A DNA stretch of 33,881 nucleotides. It comes from Chloroflexi bacterium SZAS-1. GTDB lineage: Bacteria > Chloroflexota > Chloroflexia > Chloroflexales > Roseiflexaceae. This document shows positions 1 through 7,654 of the stretch, piece after piece; within the stretch, counting starts at the first letter, position 1; each line of letters starts with the position of its first letter. The stretch lies in NCBI GenBank assembly GCA_018266315.1, contig JAFEAS010000188.1, positions 1-33,881 of the forward strand, read 5' to 3'. The notes below the pieces were generated by a model that saw only the letters and a list, made by a program, of their open reading frames with translations, was not told the origin of the DNA and did not search any database. The translations under genes and the position numbers were made by a program.

Positions 1-1062
1 TGGCGGCGTAGCTTCCGCAGGCGGTGGCGTAGCCTCAGCGGGCGGCGCGGGCGCAGCTTCGGCTGGTGGCGGTGTTGCCAGTGGGTCACGCCCTAGCCAC
101 AAGAACGTAATTTCAACCGTAGCCTGGTCGCCCTTGATGCCAAGATCGTCCCACCATACGCCATCGCCAATATCAACGGCGGTCGGGAAGCGTACTTTTC
201 CTTTTTCGGCCCAGCCCTTGTTATAGCCATCGTAATACGCGGCATGATCTTCGGGCCAGCCAACCGGCAGATCTTTGAACCGTTCGCGGTTGGTATTCCA
301 ATAGTCGTCGTGCACGTTCCAGGGGCCAACATCATACACGGGGGCCACCGAGCTACGCCCATTGTAGGTGATGCGCACGGCATAATCGCTGGTGCCCTTT
401 GGCGAAAGCGAGCGCCACGAGGGCAGTGATACAAAATGATCGTGTTTGGTGATGATATGGCCGTTGGCGGTGCGCCCACCAACCATGCCCATGCGTGTGG
501 CGCGTAGCTTCCAGGTTGGTGCAACCGGCTCGTTATCGCTCATCGCGCTGAACAGGGCCGAGCCATGTTCGGGCACGATCTCGATCGCGCGCACGCTTGG
601 TAAGGCGTGGCCATTGCCAAGCAGGGTTGCCCGGTATTGGGCAATGCGTACCGGGCGATCGAACGTGGCCCGACCGCCATTTGCAAGGTCGATTTCCCAG
701 GCTGTCCAGCGCTGCCCATCGTTGCTGGCACGCACATCAATGCGCAGCGCACTGCCCGCCGGGGTATGTGCCAGGTAGCGAATCGTGAGCGCCTGAACGG
801 GGAAGCTGAGCTGCTGCTGGGGGGAAAGAACACTGCCAAAGCGGGAAAATGAGCCGTAGATTGCTGGCGCAGGTGGTGCGGTGGGGGCGAGTGTTAAGGC
901 ACCATCGCTGCTGACTTGTGTATACTCATATAAGCCGGGTGGGTGAGCAGATGCTGTGGTAGCGGTGTGAGCAGATGCTGAAAGTGGGCTGGCAGCGATG
1001 CTAAATAGCGCTAGCAGCCAGGCTAGCCATACAGCACATGCGCGGTGCTCCCATCGTAACAT
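1..1062 (-). CDS. Secreted protein, discoidin-like plus expansin/DPBB-like domains (3' end outside window)
   Basis: This is an open frame of 354 codons from ATG at 1062 to the left window edge, with no stop. Residues 1-31 form a signal peptide (hydrophobic stretch, then SASA before the mature part). Residues about 65-165 look like a galactose-binding/discoidin-type beta sandwich (RASNDGQRWTAW motif). Residues about 220-322 contain YDVGPW, a conserved-looking run of W, D and G, and a closing ITFLWLG strand, which recalls the double-psi beta-barrel of RlpA/expansin-type proteins; that assignment is inference. From residue 330 the chain becomes a repeated Pro/Ala/Glu linker (PPPAEAT-type units), so another domain may lie outside the window. 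An AAAAAGG stretch precedes the start. A cell-surface or cell-wall role is likely; the exact activity is unknown. Confidence 0.8.
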   Translation of the reverse strand, partial: MLRWEHRACAVWLAWLLALFSIAASPLSASAHTATTASAHPPGLYEYTQVSSDGALTLAPTAPPAPAIYGSFSRFGSVLSPQQQLSFPVQALTIRYLAHTPAGSALRIDVRASNDGQRWTAWEIDLANGGRATFDRPVRIAQYRATLLGNGHALPSVRAIEIVPEHGSALFSAMSDNEPVAPTWKLRATRMGMVGGRTANGHIITKHDHFVSLPSWRSLSPKGTSDYAVRITYNGRSSVAPVYDVGPWNVHDDYWNTNRERFKDLPVGWPEDHAAYYDGYNKGWAEKGKVRFPTAVDIGDGVWWDDLGIKGDQATVEITFLWLGRDPLATPPPAEAAPAPPAEATPPPAEATPP

Positions 1063-1230
1063 ACACGCCTTTTTCTTTAACGATAGCAACCAAAGGCGGG
1101 CACAACAGCTGTGCCGGGCGAACCGCAGCGGTGCAAGCAAAGGTGTGTATCATTGAAATAAGGCGTTGCAATGCGCTGCGCAATCGATGCTATCTCGGAT
1201 GGTCGGTGTCGCTTTAAGTACGACTGCGCG

Positions 1231-1258
1231 ATTATATCATATTTTTTTCAGTTGTCTA
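1231..1258 (-). promoter_or_regulatory. Promoter of the secreted-protein gene
   Basis: Read on the minus strand, TAGACA (1253-1258) is followed 16 bases later by TATAAT (1231-1236), with an extended -10 TGA directly before the TATAAT. The predicted transcript would have a leader of about 160 bases before the ATG at 1062. Confidence 0.65.
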
Positions 1259-1270
1259 TCAGATGATTAC

Positions 1271-1302
1271 GAAGTAGTTAAGATTCGATTATGACGTAGT
1301 TA
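1271..1302 (-). promoter_or_regulatory. Tandem direct repeat, candidate activator site
   Basis: On the minus strand TAACTACGTC (1293-1302) and TAACTACTTC (1271-1280) are direct repeats differing at one base. Their spacing is 22 bp, two helical turns, and the nearer copy lies 12 bp upstream of the -35 hexamer at 1253-1258. This geometry is typical of tandem sites for OmpR-type activators. Which regulator binds is unknown. Confidence 0.4.
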
Positions 1303-1341
1303 TGCTCAGCGAGCGAATTTCAGCCAGGCTGTACCAGCAAT

Positions 1342-1474
1342 TAGTCCTTTCGCTTACTCAAGCAAATTCTTCAGGTTCTTGGTAATGTTTTGCGCTCCGC
1401 GCAAAACATTACCAAGAACACAGAAAAAAGTACCGTGCTACCGCAGGCACATACACAAGGAAGCGAAAGTCCTA
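1342..1474 (-). repeat. Palindromic hairpin element, copy C
   Basis: An element of about 133 bp has inverted ends: TAGTCCTTTCGCTT at 1342-1355 and AAGCGAAAGTCCTA at 1461-1474. Its core is a perfect 21-bp inverted repeat (1375-1395 and 1399-1419) with a three-base loop. Read on the minus strand it shares the AGGACTT-CGC end and a GCCTGCGG-AGCA-GGTAC block with the elements at 13386-13722. It sits directly behind the stop codon of the kinase gene (1481-1483), so it may also act as a terminator or mRNA 3' stabiliser. No coding capacity was seen. The rest of the 1063-1480 gap holds only the promoter and operator candidates. Confidence 0.75.
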
Positions 1475-1480
1475 GCAATA

Positions 1481-3415
1481 TTACTTGCCCCAGCTCAGGT
1501 AAAATTTGCGCGCGGGGCTGAACGAGATTACGCGCGGTGCGCTGCCATCGGCGCGCATGGCCCACACCTGCCAATCGGGGCTATTTTCTTTCGCCAGGTA
1601 GGCGATCCATCGCCCGTCGGGCGACCATACGGCGTTGGTGTGTGGGCCGGAACCGGCAGTGAGTTGTGTACTCCCGCTGCCATCGCTATTCATCACCATA
1701 ATCTGGCGTTGGTCAAGGTTGTTCGCGCCGGCTGGGCTAGCAGTAAATATCAGGTGGCGGCTATCCGGCGACCAGGCTGGCAGATCTTCCTCGCGGTCGT
1801 CGGTAGCAGTGATGTTTATTGCAGTGCCATTCGCATCGAGCACAAAAATGTCCTGCGGTTGGCCTGGCCCGGCTGGTGCAGTAAAGGCCAGGCGCTGGCC
1901 GGGTGCCCATGTTAGCCCGCCAATGTTCTCGGGCGCAGCGGGAAAGCTTATCGCACCGCTATCGAGATCAACGATGGTTAGTTTCCAGCTATGCCCATCG
2001 CTACTCGTCGCCATCGCCATTCGGTGCGCATCGGGCGACCACGCCGGGTAGCGCGCCTGCCGCCCGCCGAGATCGAGCCGCCGGAATAGCGGGTTGCGAG
2101 CCGTGCCTATGTAAATATCTTTGTCGTGCGTCACACTTAATTGGTTGCCATCGGGCGACCATGCCGGGCTGAAGCTTAGCTGATCGTTTGTCAGCTGCTC
2201 GGGTGGGCGACCATCGAGCGTCGTCATCCACAGGTCGAAGCCACCACTACCGCGTTGCCCAAAAGCGAGCCTGCCAGTCGCCCCTGGCAATAGCCATTCC
2301 TGGCTGGCGGGCGGCACGGTAGGAACAGTATTGGCCGAAGTTGTGCCGCCTAGCCCGCCGAAGGCGCGCAAACCGAGCGTTCCTAACACAGCAATACCCA
2401 GAACAACGAGCACTACCAACCCAGTCATGGCCCCCGATGATTGGCTTGGGCGGCGTGGTGTAGTATCGGCCAGCGGCAGCGGGGTTGTGGCGCGTGGTTT
2501 TGCGGTAGGGGCAGGTGCCGGTGTGGCAACGCGCGCAGCCAAGTTAGGGAGTGTTGGCGGAACATAGGGCTGGGGCGCATTGCCTGCGCTAAATGCCAGC
2601 ACATCCTGTCGCATTGCCTCCACCGTCTGGTAGCGGTGGTTCGGGTCGGTGGCGGTAGCGCGGGCAACAATCTGTGCCAGGGCAGGCGATACAGCTGGAT
2701 TGAGCGTTGCTAATGGCCGTGGTGGCACGCTGGTTGGCATCTGCCCGCTCAACAAATGGTGCAGCGTCGCGCCCAGGCTGTAAATATCGCTGCGCACATC
2801 AGTTTGGCCCTGGCCATACTGTTCCGGCGAGGCATACCCTGGTGTACCGATGATCAGCGTATCGCCAGTTTGGTCGGGTTTGAAGATTCGGGCAATGCCA
2901 AAATCAATCAGCCGGAAGATCAATGGTTCGGGTGACAGGTTACCAGTCGTGTCATGCGGCGGCTCAACAACCATGACATTAGCGGGCTTCAAATCGCGGA
3001 AGATAACCTGTGGCTTACGCGTGTGAAGGTAGTGCAGCACATCGCACAACTGTAGCGCACATTCTGTAACAAAAGGCTCATCAAGCGGGCCTGCGCGCCG
3101 GTTAAGCGCCTCGCGAAGTGTGTGGCCGGGTACATATTCCATCACCAGAAACGCGCGCCGGTCAATCTGAAAGAAATCCCATACACGCGTCAGGCCGGGA
3201 TGATCGAGCGAGGCTAGCATCCGCGCTTCGTGCTCGAACATTTGCTCGGCGATTGCCTGCTCATCTGGCCCGAGCCGGTCGGCATCCATTTCTTTTATCG
3301 CAACAGTGCGGCCCAAGCGTAAATCCTGGGCCATGTACACCGCGCCAAAGCCACCACTACCGAGCAGCCGAATGCGCTGATACCGATTGAGCAACGGGGT
3401 TTCTACTGCGGTCAT
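1481..3415 (-). CDS. Membrane-anchored Ser/Thr protein kinase with C-terminal PD40/TolB-like propeller
   Basis: This 644-residue protein begins with a PknB-type kinase domain (about 12-275): glycine loop GSGGFGAVY at 19-27, ATP-binding Lys41 in VAIKEM, catalytic loop FRDLKPAN with Asp141 and Asn146, and DFG at 171-173. The His of the usual HRD is Phe here, a variation that is tolerated among bacterial RD kinases. A Pro/Thr-rich linker and one membrane segment (about 330-352) follow. The extracytoplasmic part carries repeated AWSPDG-type PD40 blades, as in TolB, giving a beta-propeller that could sense a ligand or protein. The ATG overlaps the uup stop codon as ATGA, so translation is probably coupled. 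The ligand and the substrates are unknown. Confidence 0.93.
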   Translation of the reverse strand: MTAVETPLLNRYQRIRLLGSGGFGAVYMAQDLRLGRTVAIKEMDADRLGPDEQAIAEQMFEHEARMLASLDHPGLTRVWDFFQIDRRAFLVMEYVPGHTLREALNRRAGPLDEPFVTECALQLCDVLHYLHTRKPQVIFRDLKPANVMVVEPPHDTTGNLSPEPLIFRLIDFGIARIFKPDQTGDTLIIGTPGYASPEQYGQGQTDVRSDIYSLGATLHHLLSGQMPTSVPPRPLATLNPAVSPALAQIVARATATDPNHRYQTVEAMRQDVLAFSAGNAPQPYVPPTLPNLAARVATPAPAPTAKPRATTPLPLADTTPRRPSQSSGAMTGLVVLVVLGIAVLGTLGLRAFGGLGGTTSANTVPTVPPASQEWLLPGATGRLAFGQRGSGGFDLWMTTLDGRPPEQLTNDQLSFSPAWSPDGNQLSVTHDKDIYIGTARNPLFRRLDLGGRQARYPAWSPDAHRMAMATSSDGHSWKLTIVDLDSGAISFPAAPENIGGLTWAPGQRLAFTAPAGPGQPQDIFVLDANGTAINITATDDREEDLPAWSPDSRHLIFTASPAGANNLDQRQIMVMNSDGSGSTQLTAGSGPHTNAVWSPDGRWIAYLAKENSPDWQVWAMRADGSAPRVISFSPARKFYLSWGK

Positions 3416-5325
3416 GTGCCACTACTCTCTGCAATCTCGGCGAGCACGCTCCACCGCTCGAAGGCGGTTTCCAGCGCCCGGCTGGTCTGATCGAGCGCGG
3501 CGGTAAGCTGTTGGAGCAGCTGGTAATCGCTCGCGGCTGCGCCGATCGCATGCTGGAGCCGGGCCTGTTCGGCTTCGAGCTGGGGAATAGTTTCTTCGAG
3601 TTCGTGCAGCTCGCGGGCTTCTTTGAAGCTCAGCTTACGCGGGCGTACTGGCGGTGGGTTCGCGGATGTGCTGGCAGCTTTGGGCACGGGCGGCTTCGGG
3701 CTGGTAGCTTTAGCGCTTTCTAGCTGCTGGCGTTCGGCATAGGCGCTGTAGTTTCCCGGCTGCTCGGCTACGCCGCCCGCGCCGTCGAATACCAGCAGGC
3801 GCTCGGCGGTACGATCCAGGAAATAGCGATCGTGTGAGACGGTGATGAGTGCGCCGGGGAATTCATCGAGGTAATCTTCCAGCACTGCCAGCGTTTGAAT
3901 ATCGAGATCATTGGTTGGTTCATCCAGCAGTAGCACATTGGGCGCAGCTAGCAGCGTGCGCAGCAGGTAGAGCCGCCGCCGCTCGCCGCCCGAGAGCCGG
4001 GCTATCGGGGTGTAGTGCGTGGCTGGTGGGAAGAGAAAGCGATCGAGCATTTGCGCCGCCGTGATGAGCGCGCCTTCGCCAGTACGCACGAGCTCAGCCG
4101 CTTCTTTCACATAATCAATCACGCGCTGCGTATCGTCGAGCCCGGCACTCTCCTGATCATAGTAGGCCATATGGACGGTTTCGCCGACCACAATTGTGCC
4201 GCTATCGGGGGCGAGCCGCCCGGCCAGGAGGTTGAGCAGGGTCGTTTTGCCGCTGCCATTTGGCCCAATAATGCCCAGCCGATCGCGCGGGCTAATGCTT
4301 ATATCCAGGTTTTGCAGCAGGGTGCGTGAGCCAAAATGCTTGCCAACGTGCTGTAGCTCAATCACGCGCTTGCCAATGCGCCGGGCACCAACCGAAATAT
4401 CGAGGTTGCTAGCCTGGGCCGCTGGCGCATCGGCCTGCAACGTGGCGATCCGGTCGATGCGTGCCTGTTGCTTGGTGGTGCGCGCCTGGGCACCGCGGCG
4501 TAGCCAGGCCAGCTCTTTCCTGAGAATTGTCTGGCGGCGGGCTTCGTCGGCGGCTTGCTGCTCGGCGCGGGCGGCTTTCATTTCGAGGAAGCGGCTGTAA
4601 TTTGCCGGGTAGCTGTACACCTGCGCGCGGTCGATCTCAAGCATCCGCGTCACAACGCGATCGAGGAAGTAGCGATCGTGGGTGACGAGCAGCAGCGCGG
4701 CAGATGAGCGGGACAGGAAGCTTTCGAGCCAGGCAACGGTGTCGATATCAATATGATTGGTTGGTTCATCGAGAATGAGCAGGTCGGCAGGGCTGATGAG
4801 CGCGCTTGCCATAGCCACACGCTTGCGCTGCCCACCCGAAAGCGTGCCGATGTGCGCATTTAAGTCGCCAATACCAAGCTTACTGAGTGTGGTACGCGCG
4901 TCTTGTTCCAGCCCCCACGCGTCAGCGGCATCCATCTGGCTCACGAGTTCGGCGGTGGTGGCTTGCAGCTCAGGGTCGTGTGGCGCGGCGGCCAGCGCAG
5001 CGGCAGCCTGTTCGTATACGCGCAGAAGTCGGATTTCGGGCGTGTCGCCCTGGAAGATTTGTTCAAGAACTGTTAGCTGCGGGTTAAGCTGAGGATTTTG
5101 TGGCAGGTAGGCAATCCGCAGGTTGCGAGCGGCGCTGACGCGCCCGCTATCGGGCGTTTCGGCCCCGGCTACAATACGTAGTAGCGTGGTTTTCCCACTG
5201 CCATTGACACCAACGACGCCGACTCGCTCACCGGCCTCCAGGCCAAAGGTTACCTGCTCCAGTAGCGGGTGATCGGCGAACTGTTTACTAATTGATTCGA
5301 GCGATAGAATGTTCATGCCGACCAT
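3412..5325 (-). CDS. uup: ABC-F family ATPase, Uup type
   Basis: This 637-residue protein has two ABC ATPase cassettes and no membrane segments. The first cassette has Walker A GVNGSGKT (39-46), signature LSGGQRKRV (about 162-170) and Walker B LLILDEPTN (182-190). The second has GPNGSGKT (354-361), LSGGERRRL and LLLDEPTN. Between them lies the charged interdomain linker (about 245-300) typical of ABC-F proteins. A C-terminal helical segment starting at KLSFKEARELHELE (564-577) matches the DNA/RNA-binding coiled-coil domain that separates Uup from EttA. ABC-F proteins act on ribosomes and Uup is linked to nucleic-acid transactions. The start is ATG 5325; ATG 5316 (residue 4) is an alternative. 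The kinase gene follows with a 4-base overlap. Confidence 0.93.
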   Translation of the reverse strand: MVGMNILSLESISKQFADHPLLEQVTFGLEAGERVGVVGVNGSGKTTLLRIVAGAETPDSGRVSAARNLRIAYLPQNPQLNPQLTVLEQIFQGDTPEIRLLRVYEQAAAALAAAPHDPELQATTAELVSQMDAADAWGLEQDARTTLSKLGIGDLNAHIGTLSGGQRKRVAMASALISPADLLILDEPTNHIDIDTVAWLESFLSRSSAALLLVTHDRYFLDRVVTRMLEIDRAQVYSYPANYSRFLEMKAARAEQQAADEARRQTILRKELAWLRRGAQARTTKQQARIDRIATLQADAPAAQASNLDISVGARRIGKRVIELQHVGKHFGSRTLLQNLDISISPRDRLGIIGPNGSGKTTLLNLLAGRLAPDSGTIVVGETVHMAYYDQESAGLDDTQRVIDYVKEAAELVRTGEGALITAAQMLDRFLFPPATHYTPIARLSGGERRRLYLLRTLLAAPNVLLLDEPTNDLDIQTLAVLEDYLDEFPGALITVSHDRYFLDRTAERLLVFDGAGGVAEQPGNYSAYAERQQLESAKATSPKPPVPKAASTSANPPPVRPRKLSFKEARELHELEETIPQLEAEQARLQHAIGAAASDYQLLQQLTAALDQTSRALETAFERWSVLAEIAESSGT

Positions 5326-5444
5326 TGTACCATTATCGGATCAACGCGCTGCACCTGGTAATACAGTGGTTACAGATGCCCAGTATAGTGATTGTCCAAC
5401 CAAGTGCGAACCACACTTTTTTTGGATGGGAGAATGAGGGTACC

Positions 5445-6179
5445 ATGCCGTATCTTACGCCAGCGGCGACCCACGTTTCGGCTGCCGAGCAGGCATACTA
5501 CCGTGGGGATCGAGAGTCAGCATACCAGTTGGTGCGGGCCGCGCTGCTGTGCGATCCGCAGTCGATTGATGCTTGGTTGTGGCTCAGCAAGCTCGATGAG
5601 GATGTGGCGCATCAGCGAGAATGTTTTGAGCGCGTGTTAACCCTCGATCCGTCCAACCAGCTTGCTCACGAAGGTTTGGAAACATTGAGGTTGAAGGAAT
5701 TGCTGTCATCATTCAAAGCCCCAGCTTTTGCAGAGACACGGCGCGGCCCACTGCAAATTGTGCTGTATCTTGTCGAAGATCAAGTCATTACGTCTGAGCA
5801 GCTTCAGGAAGCGCTACGTCAGCAGCGCCTGCTCCATCAGCGTGGCGAATTTGTACAAGTTGGCGACATTTTGCTGCGCAACCAGTGGGTAAGTCCAACA
5901 CGGTTGGCGCAGGCGCTCGTGAAGCAACTTCAGGATAAGATCCACTACGCCGATGGCAAATTGTCGCCCCGTTTCCTTGGCGAGTATCTGGTTGTGGCTG
6001 GTTTGCTCACCTTTTCCCAGCTTGAAGCCGTACTCGCCGAGCAAATGCGCCTGCGCCTGATGGGCCAACGAGTTGCATTGGGCAATGTATTATTGCGCAA
6101 GAAGCTGGTTAGCCAGGCGACTCTGACGCGTATTCTTGAACAGCAGCGGTCTGAATTCTACCATCGCCTGAGAGATTGA
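5445..6179 (+). CDS. TPR protein with tandem MshEN/GspE-N-like repeats
   Basis: This 244-residue protein starts at ATG 5445, preceded by GAGGG; an upstream in-frame ATG (5292) lies inside the divergent uup gene and lacks a convincing site. Residues 10-85 form two TPR-like helical pairs (AYYRGDRESAY, then FERVLTLDPSN). Residues 101-240 contain two tandem modules of about 70 residues, each with half-repeats of the form LG-hydrophobic-LL-x(3)-hydrophobic-S/T-x(3)-L (VGDILLRNQWVS, LGEYLVVAGLLT, LGNVLLRKKLVS). This pattern recalls the N-terminal domain of GspE/PilB/MshE ATPases, some of which bind c-di-GMP. No ATPase domain is present. It could be an adaptor or sensor. The TPR call is firm; the MshEN-like call is an inference from pattern. 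Confidence 0.85.
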   Translation: MPYLTPAATHVSAAEQAYYRGDRESAYQLVRAALLCDPQSIDAWLWLSKLDEDVAHQRECFERVLTLDPSNQLAHEGLETLRLKELLSSFKAPAFAETRRGPLQIVLYLVEDQVITSEQLQEALRQQRLLHQRGEFVQVGDILLRNQWVSPTRLAQALVKQLQDKIHYADGKLSPRFLGEYLVVAGLLTFSQLEAVLAEQMRLRLMGQRVALGNVLLRKKLVSQATLTRILEQQRSEFYHRLRD

Positions 6180-6198
6180 TACGAATGTGACATGACGC

Positions 6199-6242
6199 AA
6201 CAGCCAGCCAAAGGGCATACGAGCGCCCTTTGGCTGGCTGTT
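6199..6242. terminator. Convergent hairpin terminator
   Basis: A perfect 18-bp inverted repeat (6199-6216 and 6225-6242) with an 8-base loop lies between the convergent TPR gene and ferric-reductase-like gene. Neither side has a long T run, so termination efficiency is uncertain, but the placement fits a bidirectional terminator. Confidence 0.6.
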
Positions 6243-6267
6243 TGACATTGCGATAAGACCATATGCC

Positions 6268-7107
6268 CTAGCTGCTGGCGCGCGCCGTCGCTGGTTTGGT
6301 AATGGTATTCAGCACGCGGTAGATCGTGAAGAATAGGAGACTGCCGCCAGTTCCCCAATAAATACTACACGCCAGTAACGTTGTAGTATCGGTGCCACTG
6401 GTCAGGCCATGCGCCAGCACGGCAAGAAAAACCACAAAGCTTAGGAAATGAATCGCTCGCCAGAGCGCCCGGCCTATGATGCGGCGCGCATAGAAGCTAA
6501 ACCCGATAATCGCCATCATATAGAAACCGAGCTGTCCAAGCCCGACCTCTAGGGGTTTATAGTCACTGCTGGCGAAAGGTAGTAGTACCTGCGCCAGGGT
6601 ATAGTTTATATATGTATCGCTCAGTAACACCAGGGCGTGGAAGAGCGCGAACGCCAGGCCGAGTAAGCTCGTATGCTGGTGCAGATCGAAGGCGATCGGG
6701 CCACCCGGCCAGAGGCGTGCCCAGGTGTTTGTAATCGCAACGCCGAGCAGCATCGAGAGCCACAGCAGCAGGTAGGCGACGAACCCGCTGGCGCGTGCCA
6801 GGTACCAGTAGGCTTTGGGTTCGGCGCCGAGCAGCGAGCTACTGAGGTTGGGCAGCCAGTATGGAAGAACGACAGCGGCGGCGAGCGCCCCGGCGGCGGT
6901 GGCAAGCAGCGTGAGCACAACAGTGTGTAGCGCCATAGCGGGGGGCATATTGCTGAATTCGTCCGTTCCCCTCAGCGCTAGTTGATGGAGCGTCGTGCGC
7001 GCGCTGTCCGCAGGCACAGCCGGTGATCGCGGCTCGGCTGATGGCGTGGTCTTTGCTGCGTTTGCGGCGCGAATGGCCGCCAGGCGCGCGGCTTTCTCGT
7101 CGTTCAT
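6268..7107 (-). CDS. Ferric-reductase-like/YedZ-like haem membrane protein
   Basis: This 279-residue protein has a polar N-terminal tail (1-55) and about six membrane segments (62-84, 102-126, 143-163, 188-208, 216-235, 246-266). Paired histidines lie in helices: His143/His145 and His157 in the DLHQHTSLLG...LFHAL stretch, then His220 (AIHFLSF) and His233 (LAHG). This is the di-haem arrangement of ferric-reductase-like transmembrane proteins and the MsrQ/YedZ group. No flavin or NAD domain is attached, so electrons must come from a partner. It is the last gene of a three-gene operon, 46 bases after the preceding gene, and has a strong GGAGGGAG ribosome site. The substrate (metal, methionine sulfoxide or quinone) cannot be told from sequence. 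Confidence 0.88.
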   Translation of the reverse strand: MNDEKAARLAAIRAANAAKTTPSAEPRSPAVPADSARTTLHQLALRGTDEFSNMPPAMALHTVVLTLLATAAGALAAAVVLPYWLPNLSSSLLGAEPKAYWYLARASGFVAYLLLWLSMLLGVAITNTWARLWPGGPIAFDLHQHTSLLGLAFALFHALVLLSDTYINYTLAQVLLPFASSDYKPLEVGLGQLGFYMMAIIGFSFYARRIIGRALWRAIHFLSFVVFLAVLAHGLTSGTDTTTLLACSIYWGTGGSLLFFTIYRVLNTITKPATARASS

Positions 7108-7153
7108 AGTCTCCCTCCGCTACTGGCTGATGCGCCAGATTGATTCAACCTTG

Positions 7154-7609
7154 CTACTTCGACGAACGGGTGCGTGCCACTGGCGCAGGCGCTGCCGGTG
7201 CGCTTACGGCGCGCAGGGCAGGTGCTGCTGGTACCGCTGGCGCAGCTACAGGTGCGGTGACAACTGGCGCAGCTGCTGGCGCGGCCACTGGTGCGACATC
7301 CACTGTTGCTGAGCGGTTGCTTGCCGCTGCAGGCGGCGGCGCAATCGCCAGGTCTGGTGGCGCGGGCGGCAGGGCAGCCAGCGTTGGAATGGGCGCGAAC
7401 GACAATTTCATTGGCGGCGCTGGCTGCGTTATCGCTGGCTGTTCTACTACTGCTGCTGGCGCTGGTGGTGTATCGATGGTATCGGCTGCAGCCTGGTAGG
7501 CAAGGCCAACCCACCCACCTAGGGTTGCAGCGAGCGCGCTGGTGGTGATTAGTAATTTGGTACCAGGTGCGCTATTGGCCGTGCGTTTTGGTGTAGATCG
7601 TTGCGTCAT
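7154..7609 (-). CDS. Pro/Ala-rich membrane-anchored protein
   Basis: This 151-residue protein is not recognised as a family. A basic N-terminus is followed by one hydrophobic segment (about 17-38, containing GGWVGLAY), after which nearly the whole chain is Pro, Ala and Val (for example APVAAPAAAPVV), ending in a basic TRSSK. There is no Cys and only isolated charged residues. It is probably an exported, extended and unstructured spacer anchored in the membrane. It lies between the PepSY and ferric-reductase-like genes with gaps of 45 and 46 bases and has a GAGGGA ribosome site, so it is probably a structural partner of that redox complex (inference). A dense alternative plus-strand frame across it is a compositional shadow. 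Confidence 0.75.
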   Translation of the reverse strand: MTQRSTPKRTANSAPGTKLLITTSALAATLGGWVGLAYQAAADTIDTPPAPAAVVEQPAITQPAPPMKLSFAPIPTLAALPPAPPDLAIAPPPAAASNRSATVDVAPVAAPAAAPVVTAPVAAPAVPAAPALRAVSAPAAPAPVARTRSSK

Positions 7610-7654
7610 AGCTATCCCTCAATATGCTGGTCGTGCGGTGCTTGCGCCTGGCGA

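Noticed and set aside
5292..5444. Upstream ATG start adding 51 residues to the TPR protein
   Set aside because: It would begin inside the divergent uup gene, has no ribosome site, and the added sequence looks non-conserved compared with the clear start at 5445.
7140..7499. Plus-strand Ala/Gly/Thr-rich frame opposite the Pro/Ala-rich protein gene
   Set aside because: It mirrors the low-complexity composition of the minus-strand gene, which has a ribosome site and fits the operon spacing.
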